DNA of 64,000 bases, taken from Desulfuromonadales bacterium. Its GTDB lineage: Bacteria > Desulfobacterota > Desulfuromonadia > Geobacterales > Pseudopelobacteraceae. This document shows positions 7,826 through 18,186 of the stretch, piece by piece. The notes below the pieces were generated by a model that saw only the letters and a program-made list of their open reading frames with translations, was not told the DNA's origin and ran no database searches. Both the position numbers and the translations under genes were made by a program. Each line of letters opens with the position of its first letter. Positions within the stretch are counted from its first letter, which is position 1. Location of the stretch: positions 1-64,000 of the forward strand of contig DUZS01000021.1 in NCBI GenBank assembly GCA_013349405.1, written 5' to 3'.

Positions 7826-10576
7826 ATGAGCGACGATATCAAATTGATGCAGGAAAAAATAGCTTTAGACCTTCAGTTTCTGCTGGAGTGTTTTCGTGAG
7901 GTGTTGTTTGAGCTGGGGGAGAAAGAGGTCGCATCGATCATCCCCTGGCGTCACGATTCCCGCTCTTTCAATGAACGGGTTCCTGCCGAGCGGGCGTGTC
8001 AGCTCTATTCAATAGCATTTCAACTTCTCGGAATGGTTGAGGAGAACGCAGCGGTTCAGGTGCGCCGCATGGTGGAGAGCGAAAACGGTCTGTCATCCGA
8101 GCGGGGTTTGTGGGGCAATACCTTGTTGAAGCTGAAAGCCGATGGTTACACGGAAAACGAAATTTCGGCGAGCCTTGGAGCTGTTCATGTTGAACCGGTA
8201 CTGACGGCTCACCCTACCGAGGCAAAACGGGCGTCGGTTATTGCCAAGCATCGTGCGCTCTACCTTCTGCTGGTAAAGCGGGAGAACCCCATACTGACAC
8301 CGGTGGAACAGCACCAGATACGCGAGGAGATCAAGGAATTGCTGGAACTCCTCTGGCGCACCGGCAATATATATCTTGAAAAACCTGAAGTGCGGTCTGA
8401 ACGAAGGAATGTAATCCATTACCTGAAGAACGTATTCCCGGAAACGCTGCCGATCCTTGACAACAGACTTCTGGCTGCCTGGCGTGATGCGGGGTTTTCG
8501 GCCGACAGTTTTACACAGCACCGGCTTCCCCGACTGAGCTTCGGCACCTGGGTCGGCGGTGACCGGGACGGGCACCCGCTGGTCACGGCAGAACTGACGC
8601 ATGAGTCTCTTCAGGATCTGCGGCTTAATGCTCTCTCGGTTATTCGCCGCCGTCTGGTGGATCTGGCCGCCAAGCTCAGTCTCTCCGATTATCTTCAACC
8701 GGTTCCGGAAATGCTCAGGAAATGGATACATGACCGGGCGGCACACCTCGGACCCACCGGAGCTGAAGCCGTTGCCCGTAATCAGATAGAGCCGTGGCGT
8801 CAGGCACTCAACCTCATTATAACCTGTCTGCCATTGACCGTCGTTCGAGACCATGTGACGACTCTGGACGACACCTCGGGGTACTATAAAATACCGTCTG
8901 CATTGTCAGAGGATCTCGCCATGCTTGACGGTTCACTCCGGGAAGTAGGTGCTGTGCGCCTCGCTGATATGGAACTGTTCAATCTCAGGCGCCTGGTCGA
9001 TTCGATCGGCTTCCACCTAGCCGTATTGGACATTCGTCAGAACAGCGCTTTTCATGATCGCGCCGTTACGCAGCTGCTTGCCGCTGCGGGTATTGAGGAT
9101 GCTGACTTCTCCGGGTGGTCGGAAGAAAAACGCATCACGTTTCTTACCGGAGAACTAGCCTCGCCGCGTCCGTTTCTGCTTCCCGGATTTCGAGCCGGTG
9201 CAGAAGCTGATGCCGTTCTTTACTGCTATCGGGTGCTGGCAGATCACATCAGCATGTATGGTGGTGATGGCATTGGATCACTGATCGTCAGCATGACCAG
9301 GAGCTGTTCCGACCTGTTGACTGTTTACCTGCTGGCGCGAGAGGTTGGACTGCTCATGTATGAGGAGACAGGATGTCGATCACTGCTGCGGGTTGTGCCG
9401 CTGTTTGAAACAATCGATGACCTGCAGGGTGCGCCACAGATTCTGCAACAGTTTTTGTCACACCCGATAACCAGAAATACACTTGGAACGGCAGAAGGAA
9501 AAAGGCCATTCCAACAGGTGATGGTCGGCTACAGCGACAGTTGCAAAGATGGCGGCATCATAGCCAGCCACGGGGCTCTTTACAAAGCACAGCTCGATCT
9601 CACCGAAGTCGGTGACCGCTTTGATACTGATCTCTGCTTTTTTCATGGGCGTGGAGGATCAATCGGACGAGGAGCCGGTCCGACGTTCCGGTTTCTCGAA
9701 GCGTTGCCGCACGGGTCGCTGCGTGGGTCATTCCGCATGACAGAGCAGGGCGAAACAATCTCCCAGAAATATTCAAACCTGCTGACCGCCACCTATAATC
9801 TGGAATTACAGCTGGCTGGCGTTCTTGGCATGACGACCAGAGCTTCCCGCCCGAACGCATCAGCACCGGAACTGGCAACGATTATGGCGTTTCTTGTTGA
9901 TGCCAGTCGGTTGAAATACGAAGAACTGATTAGCTCTGATGGCTTTATGGAGTTCTTTTCTCAAGCGACACCGATTGATGTCATGGAACAGTTGAGGATC
10001 GGCTCAAGGCCCTCACGGCGCACCGGACGCAGAACACTGGCTGATTTGCGGGCTATTCCCTGGGTCTTCAGCTGGAACCAGTCACGCTACCTGCTGCCGA
10101 GCTGGTATGGCGCCGGTACCGCTCTGGCACGGCTCAATGAAACTCAACCTCAGTTCTTTGAACTTCTCTGCGCGGATATTACCCGCTTTCCGCTCCTGCG
10201 TTATCTCTTCATGAATATTGAACTGGCGACACTTCAGGCGGACCGGGAGATAATGCGCCTCTATGCAGATCTTGTGGATAGTTGCGAACTTCGTACACAT
10301 TTTTCCGTCATGATCGACAAGGAATTCGAGTTGACGGTGAATTTTATTGACCGTCTGTTCAGCGAGTCGCTTGCTGTTCGGCGCCCCATGCAGCTGGCTG
10401 CAATGCATCTGCGTAAAGCACCGCTTGAAGCCCTGCATCGCCAACAGATCAACCTGCTGCGGGAGTGGAGAAAGGTGCAGGGTGATGATGCAGGATGTCC
10501 CGGTTCTGATACACTGCTGGGTGAGCTGTTTCTGTCGGTCAACGCCATAGCTGGAGGTGTCAGGAATACCGGGTGA
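7826..10576 (+). CDS. ppc: Phosphoenolpyruvate carboxylase
   Basis: It makes oxaloacetate from PEP and bicarbonate, the main anaplerotic entry to the TCA cycle. At 916 residues it is close to the E. coli enzyme. Diagnostic motifs are intact: LTAHPTEAKR with the catalytic His at about residue 129, VGGDRDGHP, GYSDSCKDGG, FHGRGGSIGRGAGP with His near 607, and the conserved C-terminal NTG. The gene is full length without frameshift. The neighbouring carbonic anhydrase gives a likely local bicarbonate supply. Confidence 0.97.
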   Translation: MSDDIKLMQEKIALDLQFLLECFREVLFELGEKEVASIIPWRHDSRSFNERVPAERACQLYSIAFQLLGMVEENAAVQVRRMVESENGLSSERGLWGNTLLKLKADGYTENEISASLGAVHVEPVLTAHPTEAKRASVIAKHRALYLLLVKRENPILTPVEQHQIREEIKELLELLWRTGNIYLEKPEVRSERRNVIHYLKNVFPETLPILDNRLLAAWRDAGFSADSFTQHRLPRLSFGTWVGGDRDGHPLVTAELTHESLQDLRLNALSVIRRRLVDLAAKLSLSDYLQPVPEMLRKWIHDRAAHLGPTGAEAVARNQIEPWRQALNLIITCLPLTVVRDHVTTLDDTSGYYKIPSALSEDLAMLDGSLREVGAVRLADMELFNLRRLVDSIGFHLAVLDIRQNSAFHDRAVTQLLAAAGIEDADFSGWSEEKRITFLTGELASPRPFLLPGFRAGAEADAVLYCYRVLADHISMYGGDGIGSLIVSMTRSCSDLLTVYLLAREVGLLMYEETGCRSLLRVVPLFETIDDLQGAPQILQQFLSHPITRNTLGTAEGKRPFQQVMVGYSDSCKDGGIIASHGALYKAQLDLTEVGDRFDTDLCFFHGRGGSIGRGAGPTFRFLEALPHGSLRGSFRMTEQGETISQKYSNLLTATYNLELQLAGVLGMTTRASRPNASAPELATIMAFLVDASRLKYEELISSDGFMEFFSQATPIDVMEQLRIGSRPSRRTGRRTLADLRAIPWVFSWNQSRYLLPSWYGAGTALARLNETQPQFFELLCADITRFPLLRYLFMNIELATLQADREIMRLYADLVDSCELRTHFSVMIDKEFELTVNFIDRLFSESLAVRRPMQLAAMHLRKAPLEALHRQQINLLREWRKVQGDDAGCPGSDTLLGELFLSVNAIAGGVRNTG

Positions 10577-10747
10577 TGCAACTAAGAGGTGAAAGAAAAG
10601 TGTAACGATGATCTGCGTTATGAGGCCGTTGGAGAATTTCTCCCGCAGCGCTCAGCAACAGGTTTGTTTTTTCGATGCAGCACACTTCCATGTAACTGAA
10701 ATTCAACACAACAAGTTATGGATAAGAATAAGGGAATAGGTGTAAAA

Positions 10748-11266
10748 ATGAGAGAATCACAGAATCACCTTTTGAGCAGATACTTCTTGTACTGTCTGAT
10801 TATAGTTCTATTGTTGCTTTCGACCAATGAACCCATTCTCGCAGTGACCTGTTCACCAACCCCGTGGGATGAAATCGGCCCGTTTTATCGCCCGAATGCT
10901 CCGGAACGTACCAGCATAGGAAAGGGTTATATTCTGAGCGGAACGGTTCGTTCAGCGGGTGATTGCCGTCCGCTGCACAATGTCCGGATTGAAATCTGGC
11001 AGGTGGGGCCTGACGGTACCTATGATGATGCCCACCGCGCGACGCTCTTTTCAGATCGATCCGGTCGCTATCGCTTGCAGACCAGCGCACCGCCACCCTA
11101 TGGACCACGACCGTCTCACATCCACATACTGGTCGATGCGAAGGGGTTCGAAGGTCTGATAACCCAGCACTATCCGAAAAAAGGAAAAAAGGGAGCGACG
11201 TTTGACCTCGTGTTAGAACCGGAGAAGCAGGGTGAGGGTAAGGCGAGGGACGCGCTCGGACGCTGA
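10748..11266 (+). CDS. Exported intradiol ring-cleavage dioxygenase-like protein
   Basis: An N-terminal membrane or signal segment (LYCLIIVLLLLS, cleavage probably near AVTC) precedes a compact intradiol dioxygenase core. The core has DEIGPFYRP, a Tyr in DGTYDD, a Tyr in PPPYGP and the HIH pair in RPSHIHI, which match the two Tyr and two His iron ligands of protocatechuate and catechol dioxygenases. The protein is about 170 residues, shorter than the classical enzymes. The substrate is unknown. GGGAATAGG precedes the ATG at 10748; an in-frame ATG at 10718 lacks a good site. An oxygen-using, envelope-located enzyme is unexpected in a mainly anaerobic lineage, though the fold could bind other ligands. 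Confidence 0.78.
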   Translation: MRESQNHLLSRYFLYCLIIVLLLLSTNEPILAVTCSPTPWDEIGPFYRPNAPERTSIGKGYILSGTVRSAGDCRPLHNVRIEIWQVGPDGTYDDAHRATLFSDRSGRYRLQTSAPPPYGPRPSHIHILVDAKGFEGLITQHYPKKGKKGATFDLVLEPEKQGEGKARDALGR

Positions 11267-11303
11267 AGATTGATAGTTACATCAATTACCGGGGAGGTAA
11301 AGC

Positions 11304-11738
11304 ATGTTGCCGTTCATAAAAAGCTTTGAGAAAATAATTATCCGGGTTCTCGTGATACTGATGGCATTCGTTCTACTTCTCAGCACAGTCGAGCTTGCCT
11401 GGGTAATCATCAAGGACATCATAACGCCACCTGTTTTAATATTGGAAATTGACGAGTTGCTGGAAATTTTCGGTCTCTTTATGCTTGTGCTGATCGGTAT
11501 TGAGCTTTTGGAAACCATCGCCAAGACCTATATGGCTGAATCAGTTGATCATGCGCAGATAGTTATGGCCGTTGCAATTATTGCCATTGCACGAAAAGTT
11601 ATCATTCTTGATGTAAAAGATTTGTCAGGCTTGGCCCTGGTGGGAATTGCCGCCATCATTCTAGCCCTCTCCATCGGGTACTATCTGATCAAGAAAAAAG
11701 ATGCTGCGTTGCAAGAGAGTCCGCACGATGCATTGTGA
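11304..11738 (+). CDS. PsiE-family membrane protein
   Basis: The 144-residue protein has four hydrophobic segments (about 12-35, 48-70, 82-100 and 105-128), short loops and a charged tail. Layout and residue pattern fit the phosphate-starvation-inducible PsiE family, whose biochemical role is not established. GGGGAGGT lies about six bases before the ATG. It precedes an OsmC-like gene by about 60 bases on the same strand. No Pho box was recognised upstream. Confidence 0.75.
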   Translation: MLPFIKSFEKIIIRVLVILMAFVLLLSTVELAWVIIKDIITPPVLILEIDELLEIFGLFMLVLIGIELLETIAKTYMAESVDHAQIVMAVAIIAIARKVIILDVKDLSGLALVGIAAIILALSIGYYLIKKKDAALQESPHDAL

Positions 11739-11801
11739 TGGCGAGTTGGCCACATAACTGTCTGCGCAGTGTAAAATCACATCAATGGGAGAATGAAAAC
11801 C

Positions 11802-12206
11802 ATGGAAGTCATCAAAATAACTCTGGATGGCGGGAGAAAAGTCACCGCCCATCTGAATGACGGCAGGCAGGTAACAACCGATCAACCGGTTGCCGAAGGG
11901 GGAACCAATGCGGCGCCAACCCCGTTCGACATTTTTCTCGCATCGCTGGCAACGTGTGCCGGCGTATATGTGACCGATTTCTGTAACCACCGCAACATAC
12001 CGACTGATACGATTACGCTGACCCAATCGGCCGATTTCACCGTGGATGACAAAGGGAAGCATGTATTAGCTGCGGTATCATTAACAATACATCTCCCGAA
12101 CGACTTCCCGGAAAAGTACCGTGAGGCTGTTGTACGGGTAGCAGAACTCTGTGCGGTCAAAAGAGCAATTGTGCATCCGCCACAGTTTTCAGTTCAGCTG
12201 GGTTAA
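11802..12206 (+). CDS. OsmC-family protein
   Basis: The 134-residue protein has the OsmC fold pattern: an N-terminal beta sheet (MEVIKITLDGGRKVTAHLNDGRQV), then TPFDIFLASLATCAGVYV with the first reactive Cys, and the second Cys in VAELCAVKRA. This spacing fits the YhfA-like branch. Family members are thiol peroxidases against organic hydroperoxides, or relatives of unknown substrate. I chose 11802 because GGGAGA lies ten bases upstream; the in-frame ATG at 11793 is too close to that site. No membrane segments are present. Confidence 0.85.
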   Translation: MEVIKITLDGGRKVTAHLNDGRQVTTDQPVAEGGTNAAPTPFDIFLASLATCAGVYVTDFCNHRNIPTDTITLTQSADFTVDDKGKHVLAAVSLTIHLPNDFPEKYREAVVRVAELCAVKRAIVHPPQFSVQLG

Positions 12207-12309
12207 AGCTGATTATTGAATCGGCAAACAGGACGTGTCACAACCGGTATAAAAGTATCTTGACCATTATTTATAAGTGGATTACGTTGTCACTCAAAGG
12301 AGTTTCGTC

Positions 12310-13005
12310 ATGAATGAATTAAATCCTCTCTACTCACGCAGCACAACAGACATTATCGTGAAACAGAACGACCTCATCCGTAAGGTCTATGCCTGGATGG
12401 GCGCCGGTTTGGCAATCACAGCGTTTATGGCGCTGGTAACTCTTTCCTCTCCTGCCATCCTGAACGCCGTGCTTGGCAACAGACTCATCTTTTACGGATT
12501 GATTATCGGTGAACTGGCCCTGGTCTTCACCCTGTCAGGGGCCATCAACAGGCTGAGTGCGGCAACGGCGACGCTCATTTTTATCGCCTATGCTGCGCTT
12601 AACGGCGTTACCCTGTCCGAGGTGTTTCTTGCCTACACGGCCAACTCGATTACTTCGACCTTTGTCATCACCGCCGGCATGTTCGGCGCAATGAGCCTCT
12701 ACGGCTCCATGACCAGGCGCGACCTGACCTCATGGGGCAGTTTCCTGTTCATGGGCCTGATCGGCATTATCATCGCCTCAGTCGTTAACATCTTTGTCGG
12801 CAGCAGTGCCGTATCATGGGTTGTCTCCGGAATAGGAGTGATTGTCTTCACCGGTCTGACCGCTTACGATACCTGGAAAATCAAGGAAATGGCCGCTCAA
12901 GGGATTGAGGGGAGAAAACCTGCCATCATTGGTGCTCTGACCCTCTATCTTGACTTTATCAACCTGTTCCTGATGCTGCTCAGGTTCACCGGTAACCGGC
13001 GCTGA
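12310..13005 (+). CDS. Bax inhibitor-1 / YccA family membrane protein
   Basis: The 231-residue integral membrane protein has about seven hydrophobic segments starting near residue 30, and the family pattern of a final acidic membrane stretch (FTGLTAYDTWKIKEM, then ALTLYLDFINLFLMLLR). Bacterial members such as YccA and YbhL are inner-membrane proteins linked to proton or calcium leak and to FtsH control. An AAAGGAG site nine bases before the ATG at 12310 decides the start over a longer frame. It appears monocistronic. Confidence 0.9.
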   Translation: MNELNPLYSRSTTDIIVKQNDLIRKVYAWMGAGLAITAFMALVTLSSPAILNAVLGNRLIFYGLIIGELALVFTLSGAINRLSAATATLIFIAYAALNGVTLSEVFLAYTANSITSTFVITAGMFGAMSLYGSMTRRDLTSWGSFLFMGLIGIIIASVVNIFVGSSAVSWVVSGIGVIVFTGLTAYDTWKIKEMAAQGIEGRKPAIIGALTLYLDFINLFLMLLRFTGNRR

Positions 13006-13173
13006 GATATGTGCACCGGGATCTTCCGGAGTCCTCTTATGCATGATCAACCTCTGATACTCAGCGCGTAAAAGGCGCTGTGATGGATGATAAACCCGGT
13101 AAAATGGTTGTAGATGGCGATTCGCTTAACGTTCAATTGCAGTAAAAGTCACTCATTGGCATCTGAGGTCATC

Positions 13174-16100
13174 ATGAATTTCAAAACCAAACAGCTGCTC
13201 CTGTTGTTTGTCGTGGCAATTGTCGCGCTGGTGTCTCTTACCGGCATCGGCTTCTACCGGATGCACCTGCTTTCAACCGCATCGTTGGCCAGCCAGAAGA
13301 AGAGTCTTCTGGACGACTATGATGCTTTGATAAAGAGTCAGGTGGAGACTGCCATCAGCATATTGGCGTCGATTGAGGTACGAACCGTAACAGGTGAGCT
13401 CTCTGTTGATGACGCAAAAAAACTGGGGGCCGGTCTGGTGCGGAATCTCCGCTTTCAGAAGGATGGCTACTTCTGGATCGATACGGTTGACGGTACTAAT
13501 ATCGTACTGCTTGGCAAGCCGTCGGAAGGGAAAAACAGAATTGATCTGCAGGACAAGAATGGCAAATATTTTATCAGGGAGATTATCACTCAGGGGAGGA
13601 AAAACGGCGGCGGGTATACAGACTATTGGTTTCCCAAGGCGGGGAGCGATATACCTCTTAGTAAACGGAGCTATTCTCTCGAATTTAAACCGTGGCACTG
13701 GATTGTAGGAACCGGCAATTATATTGATGACATCGACAAAGTTATCAGTGAGCGCCATAAGGCCAGCCACCGGGAGTTTGTTGCCAACATCGGCTTTTTT
13801 GCCGGCTCAACGGCCATAATTGTACTTATTTTTATCGGCACCGGATTCCTGACGTATCTGCTGATGAGAAACAAAAACCGGGAGATTGAGAGCGCGGATA
13901 AAAAAATTGCTGATCTCGTAGACCGTTTCTCACTTGCAGCAGATGCGGCCAGAATCGGAGTTTGGGACTGGTCTGTTGTGGAAAACAGACTCGTCTGGGA
14001 CAAGTGGATGTTTGCTCTGTACGGGGTGGAAGAGAAAGATCCGTCAAAAGCGTACGCGGTCTGGAAGAGGGGTGTTCACCCGGACGACAGGGAGCGGGGC
14101 AATGTAGCTATAGCTCAGGCGCTGCATGGTGAAAAGGATTTCGAGGGCGAGTTTCGGGTTGTCTGGCCGGGCGGTGAGATCCGTCACCTCAGGGTATCCG
14201 CGCTGGTGTTGCGTGATGCTGACGGCAGGCCACTCCGGATGATCGGTGTAAATTATGATGTTTCCGAGCTCAAGCAGGCACAAGAAGCCATACAGAGACA
14301 GGAGAAGTTTCTAAGGGCAACCATCGATGGCCTGAGCGTTCATACGTGTGTGGTCAATAAAGATGGTATAATTGTCGTTACCAATCGTGCCTGGAATAGT
14401 TTTGCCGAGGAAAACGGCGCCAGAGAGGGAACATACGGAGAAGGCGCCAGTTATCTCGGGGCATGCTGCGCACCGCATGAAGATGGCGGGGCGGATATTG
14501 AGGAGTTTGCCACCGCCATCAAAGGTGTCATTAATGGCAGTCTGACTGATTTCGTCAAGGAATATCCCTGCCATTCTCCCGTTGCACAACGCTGGTTCAT
14601 CTGCAGAATTAATCCCTTCACTGTTTCCGGTTCCACCTATGCCGTTATTTCGCATGAAAACATCACTGAACGCAAACTGGCGGAAATAGAGCAGCAACGA
14701 CTTTACGAAGAGTTGCACAGTATCCTCAAACATACGGACCAGGGAATATATGGCATCGATGAGAGTGGGCGATTCACCTTCATCAATCGAGCCGGCCTGC
14801 AGATTCTGGGATATCAGGACACGGAACTGGTCGGCAAAGATTCTCACCGCACGATTCACCACAGCTATGGCGACGGTTCACCGTATCCTGCCCTTGAGTG
14901 CCCGATATACCGGGCTAACGCTGCCAGAACAAGCAGTCGATCCGACAACGAACTGCTCTGGCGTAAAGACGGCAGCTCTTTTGCGGCAGAATTATCGTCA
15001 TACCCGGTTATTGAACACGAGATTTTCCATGGTGGTGTCGTCACCTTCTCTGACGTTACCGAGCGCAGGCTGGCTGAGGAGACGCGGCGCAAGCTGACCC
15101 GCGCCATCGAGCAGTGTCCGGTTAGCATCGTTATTACTGACACAAATGGTGTCATTGAATTTGTCAATCCCCGCTTTACTGAACTGACCGGCTATACGTC
15201 CGAAGAAGCCATCGGGCAGAACCAGCGCGTACTGAAATCGGGCGAAACACCACCTGAAGTATTTGCAAGCTTATGGACAACCATTGCGGCGGGGAAAACA
15301 TGGGAAGGAGATTTTGTCAATAAGAGTAAAGACGGCACGTTATTCTGGGAACATGCCGTGATCTCTCCGCTGCTTGATGAATCAGGAGGCATCACCCATT
15401 ATCTCGCGGTCAAGGAAGACATTACGGAAAAGAGAAAAATCCAGGCGGAGCTCATCTCCGCCAGAGACAAGGCCGAAGCCGCCACCCTGGCCAAGAGTCA
15501 GTTCCTGGCAACCATGAGTCACGAAATTCGTACGCCGATGAACGGCGTCATCGGCATGAGCAACCTGCTGCTGGAAACTGACCTGAGCGAAGAGCAGCGC
15601 CAGTATGCCGAAATTGTGAACAAAAGCGGTGAGAACCTGCTCGGATTAATCAACGACATCCTCGATTTTTCCAAGATTGAAGCGGGCAAGCTGGATATGG
15701 AAATAATTGATTTCGATATCAGGACAACAATGGAAGATACCGCTGAAATGCTGGCCATGCGGGCATCACAAGCCGGCCTTGAGCTGATCTGCCATATTGA
15801 TCCCGCTGTCCCGGAATATCTGAAAGGAGATCCGGGGCGACTCCGCCAGATCATCACCAATCTGGCCGGCAACTCCATCAAATTTACCAGTCAGGGCGAA
15901 ATAGGTATCAGCGCAGCAGTCGCATCGGAAGACAACGGTTTTGTGGTTATCCGCTTTGAAATTACAGACACCGGCATCGGTATCCCGGAGAACAGACGTG
16001 CGGCGCTCTTTACTCCGTTCACCCAGGTTGACGGCTCAACCACCCGCAAATACGGTGGCACCGGCTTGGGGCTGGCGATCTGCAAACAGTTGACGGAGCT

Positions 16101-17046
16101 GATGGGGGGCGAGATCGGCATAGAGAGCGAGGAGGGGAAAGGCTCCACCTTCTGGTTCACTGCCCGCTTTGAAAAGCAGAGCGAGGTTTCAATAGTCCCG
16201 GAGGTTTTGGCGGATATAACCGGTACAAAAATTCTGGTAGTTGATGACAACGCCGCCAACCGGATGCTGCTGACTACCCTGCTGAATCATTGGGGTTGCC
16301 GCCATGATTCAGCGGTCGATGGCGATTCCGCTGTGGCGCTGTTACGAAGCGCTGTTGAGGCGAACGATCCCTTCAGAGTGGCCCTGCTCGATCAGGAGAT
16401 GCCCGGAATGGACGGCAGCGAACTTGGTCGTCGGATCAAGGCAGACCCACACTTGGCGCCAACCCAGATGATTATGGTAACTTCCCTGGCTCAGCGTGGT
16501 GAAGCCGCCGCGCTGCAACAGATCGGTTTTGCCGGCTATCTGCCGAAACCGGTACGACAGAAGCAACTCCACGAGTGCATTGCGCTTGTGCTGGGCAGGG
16601 GAGGCAAGACTTTGAAAGGTCTCGTCACGCAGCACTCCGCCGCTGAATTAGCGGTGCGCGATGGCACGCCTCTCCGGGATACGCGTATTCTGCTGGCAGA
16701 GGATAACATCATCAACCAGAAGGTTGCACAAAGCATCCTCGGCAAATTGGGTTATAAAGCCGATGTCGTGGCCAATGGATATGAGGCTGTCCGGGCACTG
16801 GAGATGATCGATTACGACATAGTCCTGATGGACTGCCAGATGCCGGAGATGGACGGGTATGAGGCAACCGCGATGATCCGTGATGCGGCGTCAAAAGTAT
16901 TAAACCACAAGGTGCCGATCATAGCGATGACCGCCAACGCCATGAAGGGTGAACGGGATTTGTGCATTGAGGCGGGGATGGATGATTATCTGCCAAAACC
17001 GGTGAAGAAGGATGAACTGGCGGCGATGCTGGGCAAATGGGGGTGA
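13174..17046 (+). CDS. Large hybrid histidine kinase (Cache, four PAS, HisKA, HATPase, two REC)
   Basis: This 1290-residue protein has a first membrane helix at about 8-28, a single Cache domain (about 35-200, with [11 protein letters not shown] and the [13 protein letters not shown] end), and a second helix near 205-230. Four PAS domains follow (about 245-370, 375-495, 510-635, 640-750). HisKA has [11 protein letters not shown] with His783, HATPase has GTGLGLAIC, and two receivers follow: [12 protein letters not shown] (Asp1073) and [12 protein letters not shown] (Asp1220). No Hpt domain is present, so relay to a separate phosphotransfer protein is likely. GAGGT precedes the chosen ATG; an upstream in-frame start is less well supported. 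Cache domains of this kind often bind small organic ligands; this ligand is unknown. Confidence 0.93.
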   Translation: MNFKTKQLLLLFVVAIVALVSLTGIGFYRMHLLSTASLASQKKSLLDDYDALIKSQVETAISILASIEVRTVTGELSVDDAKKLGAGLVRNLRFQKDGYFWIDTVDGTNIVLLGKPSEGKNRIDLQDKNGKYFIREIITQGRKNGGGYTDYWFPKAGSDIPLSKRSYSLEFKPWHWIVGTGNYIDDIDKVISERHKASHREFVANIGFFAGSTAIIVLIFIGTGFLTYLLMRNKNREIESADKKIADLVDRFSLAADAARIGVWDWSVVENRLVWDKWMFALYGVEEKDPSKAYAVWKRGVHPDDRERGNVAIAQALHGEKDFEGEFRVVWPGGEIRHLRVSALVLRDADGRPLRMIGVNYDVSELKQAQEAIQRQEKFLRATIDGLSVHTCVVNKDGIIVVTNRAWNSFAEENGAREGTYGEGASYLGACCAPHEDGGADIEEFATAIKGVINGSLTDFVKEYPCHSPVAQRWFICRINPFTVSGSTYAVISHENITERKLAEIEQQRLYEELHSILKHTDQGIYGIDESGRFTFINRAGLQILGYQDTELVGKDSHRTIHHSYGDGSPYPALECPIYRANAARTSSRSDNELLWRKDGSSFAAELSSYPVIEHEIFHGGVVTFSDVTERRLAEETRRKLTRAIEQCPVSIVITDTNGVIEFVNPRFTELTGYTSEEAIGQNQRVLKSGETPPEVFASLWTTIAAGKTWEGDFVNKSKDGTLFWEHAVISPLLDESGGITHYLAVKEDITEKRKIQAELISARDKAEAATLAKSQFLATMSHEIRTPMNGVIGMSNLLLETDLSEEQRQYAEIVNKSGENLLGLINDILDFSKIEAGKLDMEIIDFDIRTTMEDTAEMLAMRASQAGLELICHIDPAVPEYLKGDPGRLRQIITNLAGNSIKFTSQGEIGISAAVASEDNGFVVIRFEITDTGIGIPENRRAALFTPFTQVDGSTTRKYGGTGLGLAICKQLTELMGGEIGIESEEGKGSTFWFTARFEKQSEVSIVPEVLADITGTKILVVDDNAANRMLLTTLLNHWGCRHDSAVDGDSAVALLRSAVEANDPFRVALLDQEMPGMDGSELGRRIKADPHLAPTQMIMVTSLAQRGEAAALQQIGFAGYLPKPVRQKQLHECIALVLGRGGKTLKGLVTQHSAAELAVRDGTPLRDTRILLAEDNIINQKVAQSILGKLGYKADVVANGYEAVRALEMIDYDIVLMDCQMPEMDGYEATAMIRDAASKVLNHKVPIIAMTANAMKGERDLCIEAGMDDYLPKPVKKDELAAMLGKWG

Positions 17047-17059
17047 AATGCGGGGCTCA

Positions 17060-17680
17060 ATTGCGCTCAGCCGGCATAACGAGAGGAACCGACATGGAAT
17101 CAATAGGGGAGGGATGATACCGGCACTATTTCCGATGGCCGTGTCTATGACGTTCGCCATGAAAGCCCGACGGTTAAGATAAAAAGCGTCCTGGTCCGGC
17201 GGCCTCTTCCTGGATGCCCCGGAAGCCTTTCGGTACGACATTTTTCTCTTTGCCTTCCTCTGCTGACGCTTTTGAATCCCGCCTTCCTGAAGCGGCGTGA
17301 CATCTGAAATCCAATAATTGTTTTTCCCTTCTACCGCTTTTTGTAATGCGGAAAAACTATCAACTATTGAAAGTGCCTGAAGAGACTCTTTTTTCAACAC
17401 GACAAGAACCACGCTCTGCTTCTCTTGCCCGTCTCGTAACAACAGCCCGTCAATTTTTTCTCTTTTACCCACTGTTTACCTTCAGCTTCAGTTGACACCG
17501 GTAAAAGAGTAAAGAACTGACCCGCTGATGTGATAGTTTTCACAATAGCGGGGGCATACCGTTCTGTTTGAATAAATCGAAGCATTGCGCTATCGGCACC
17601 CACAAACCTCCTCTGGCACGTTAGTTGAAAATCACTCCTTTGCAGACCATCAGCAGTGATGTATTTGGTTGACAGGGAGT
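17060..17680 (-). pseudogene. Decayed minus-strand coding sequence, possibly an old transposase
   Basis: Two overlapping minus-strand frames (roughly 17732 to 17394 and 17472 to 17060) read as one protein-like sequence broken by a frameshift. The first contains DSAMLRF and later AGQFFTLLP with Trp/Lys-rich text; the second continues with Lys/Arg-rich helices. The pattern recalls DDE transposases of IS4-like families, where an Asp-Ser strand is followed by a Gly-Phe-hydrophobic-Leu-Pro strand, but I cannot name a family. No terminal inverted repeats were found. The start of the frameshifted PilZ gene lies directly next to it, so the same event may have damaged both. Confidence 0.35.
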
Positions 17681-17684
17681 AATT

Positions 17685-17944
17685 ATGAATAAACAGAACA
17701 GAAAGATGCGGAAAGATTGTCCTGGATTTCAAACGCGTTAATGGAAGTGAATAATACCAGCTATGGGTGTGTACTCGATAATATATCCAACGAAGGTGCG
17801 TTGATCCGCTTTAGCGAGACAGATGCACCTGAAATACAACTTGGTGCCGTTGGTAAGCTCAAAGTTATACTTCTGAACGATATGGAATATCCATGCAAAG
17901 TCGTTCGAGTTAATTATCCCCGGGTTGGACTGAGTTTCTTGTGA
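17685..17944 (+). pseudogene. PilZ-domain gene broken by a frameshift
   Basis: The ATG frame at 17685 encodes MNKQNRKMRKDCPGFQTR and then stops at 17739-17741. The next frame continues the domain with VNNTSYGCVLDNISNEGAL to the stop at 17942-17944. Aligned by eye with the intact PilZ protein at 58902-59183 (MANQRQHIRNKSG, then NSYGALLENISAGGALI), the two frames together make one normal PilZ domain of about 85 residues. A single-base insertion or deletion around 17725-17745 explains it. PilZ domains bind c-di-GMP through an N-terminal RxxxR; here that segment is split from the barrel. A TTG at 17717 could start the second frame, but would omit the RxxxR motif. Confidence 0.7.
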
Positions 17945-18059
17945 AAAAGATTTCGATATTCAGTTTGGTTTTATTCGATTCCAACAACAAGTTACGGACG
18001 CTCGTTTTTTCACTCGATAGTTTTGGTTGCAATTTTTTGTCTACAAACAATATTCAGTG

Positions 18060-18086
18060 TTGACACAGTTAGTCAATTAATATAGT
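18060..18086 (+). promoter_or_regulatory. Possible sigma-70 promoter of the small RNA candidate
   Basis: TTGACA at 18060-18065 and TATAGT at 18081-18086 resemble -35 and -10 boxes. The spacer of 15 bases is short, which lowers confidence. A start near 18090-18094 would place the following two hairpins in one short transcript. Confidence 0.4.
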
Positions 18087-18089
18087 TTC

Positions 18090-18175
18090 TCCCCATTGCC
18101 CTGCATCGTCTGTGTTGGGGAGCCAGTTTTAACAAGTCTGATTACGCTGAAACGGGTAATCAGACTTGTTTTTTA
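18090..18175 (+). ncRNA. Candidate small RNA with two hairpins
   Basis: Downstream of a promoter-like element, CTCCCCA pairs with TGGGGAG to close a loop of about 20 bases. A strong rho-independent terminator follows at 18131-18174. No reading frame fits between promoter and terminator, so a transcript of about 85 bases would be a non-coding RNA or the orphaned leader of a lost gene. It ends 12 bases before tRNA-Gly. I do not recognise the family. Confidence 0.4.
18131..18174 (+). terminator. Strong rho-independent terminator
   Basis: A perfect 15-bp inverted repeat (arms 18131-18145 and 18156-18170, loop of ten bases) runs directly into a T tract. It is close to tRNA-Gly, so it separates the tRNA from upstream transcription. 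Confidence 0.85.
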
Positions 18176-18186
18176 TCTAAGTAAAT

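Noticed and set aside
16900-17060. Continuation of the minus-strand frame into the kinase gene
   Set aside because: This part lies opposite the second receiver domain of the kinase and is explained as a shadow; only the portion beyond 17060 may be a relic.
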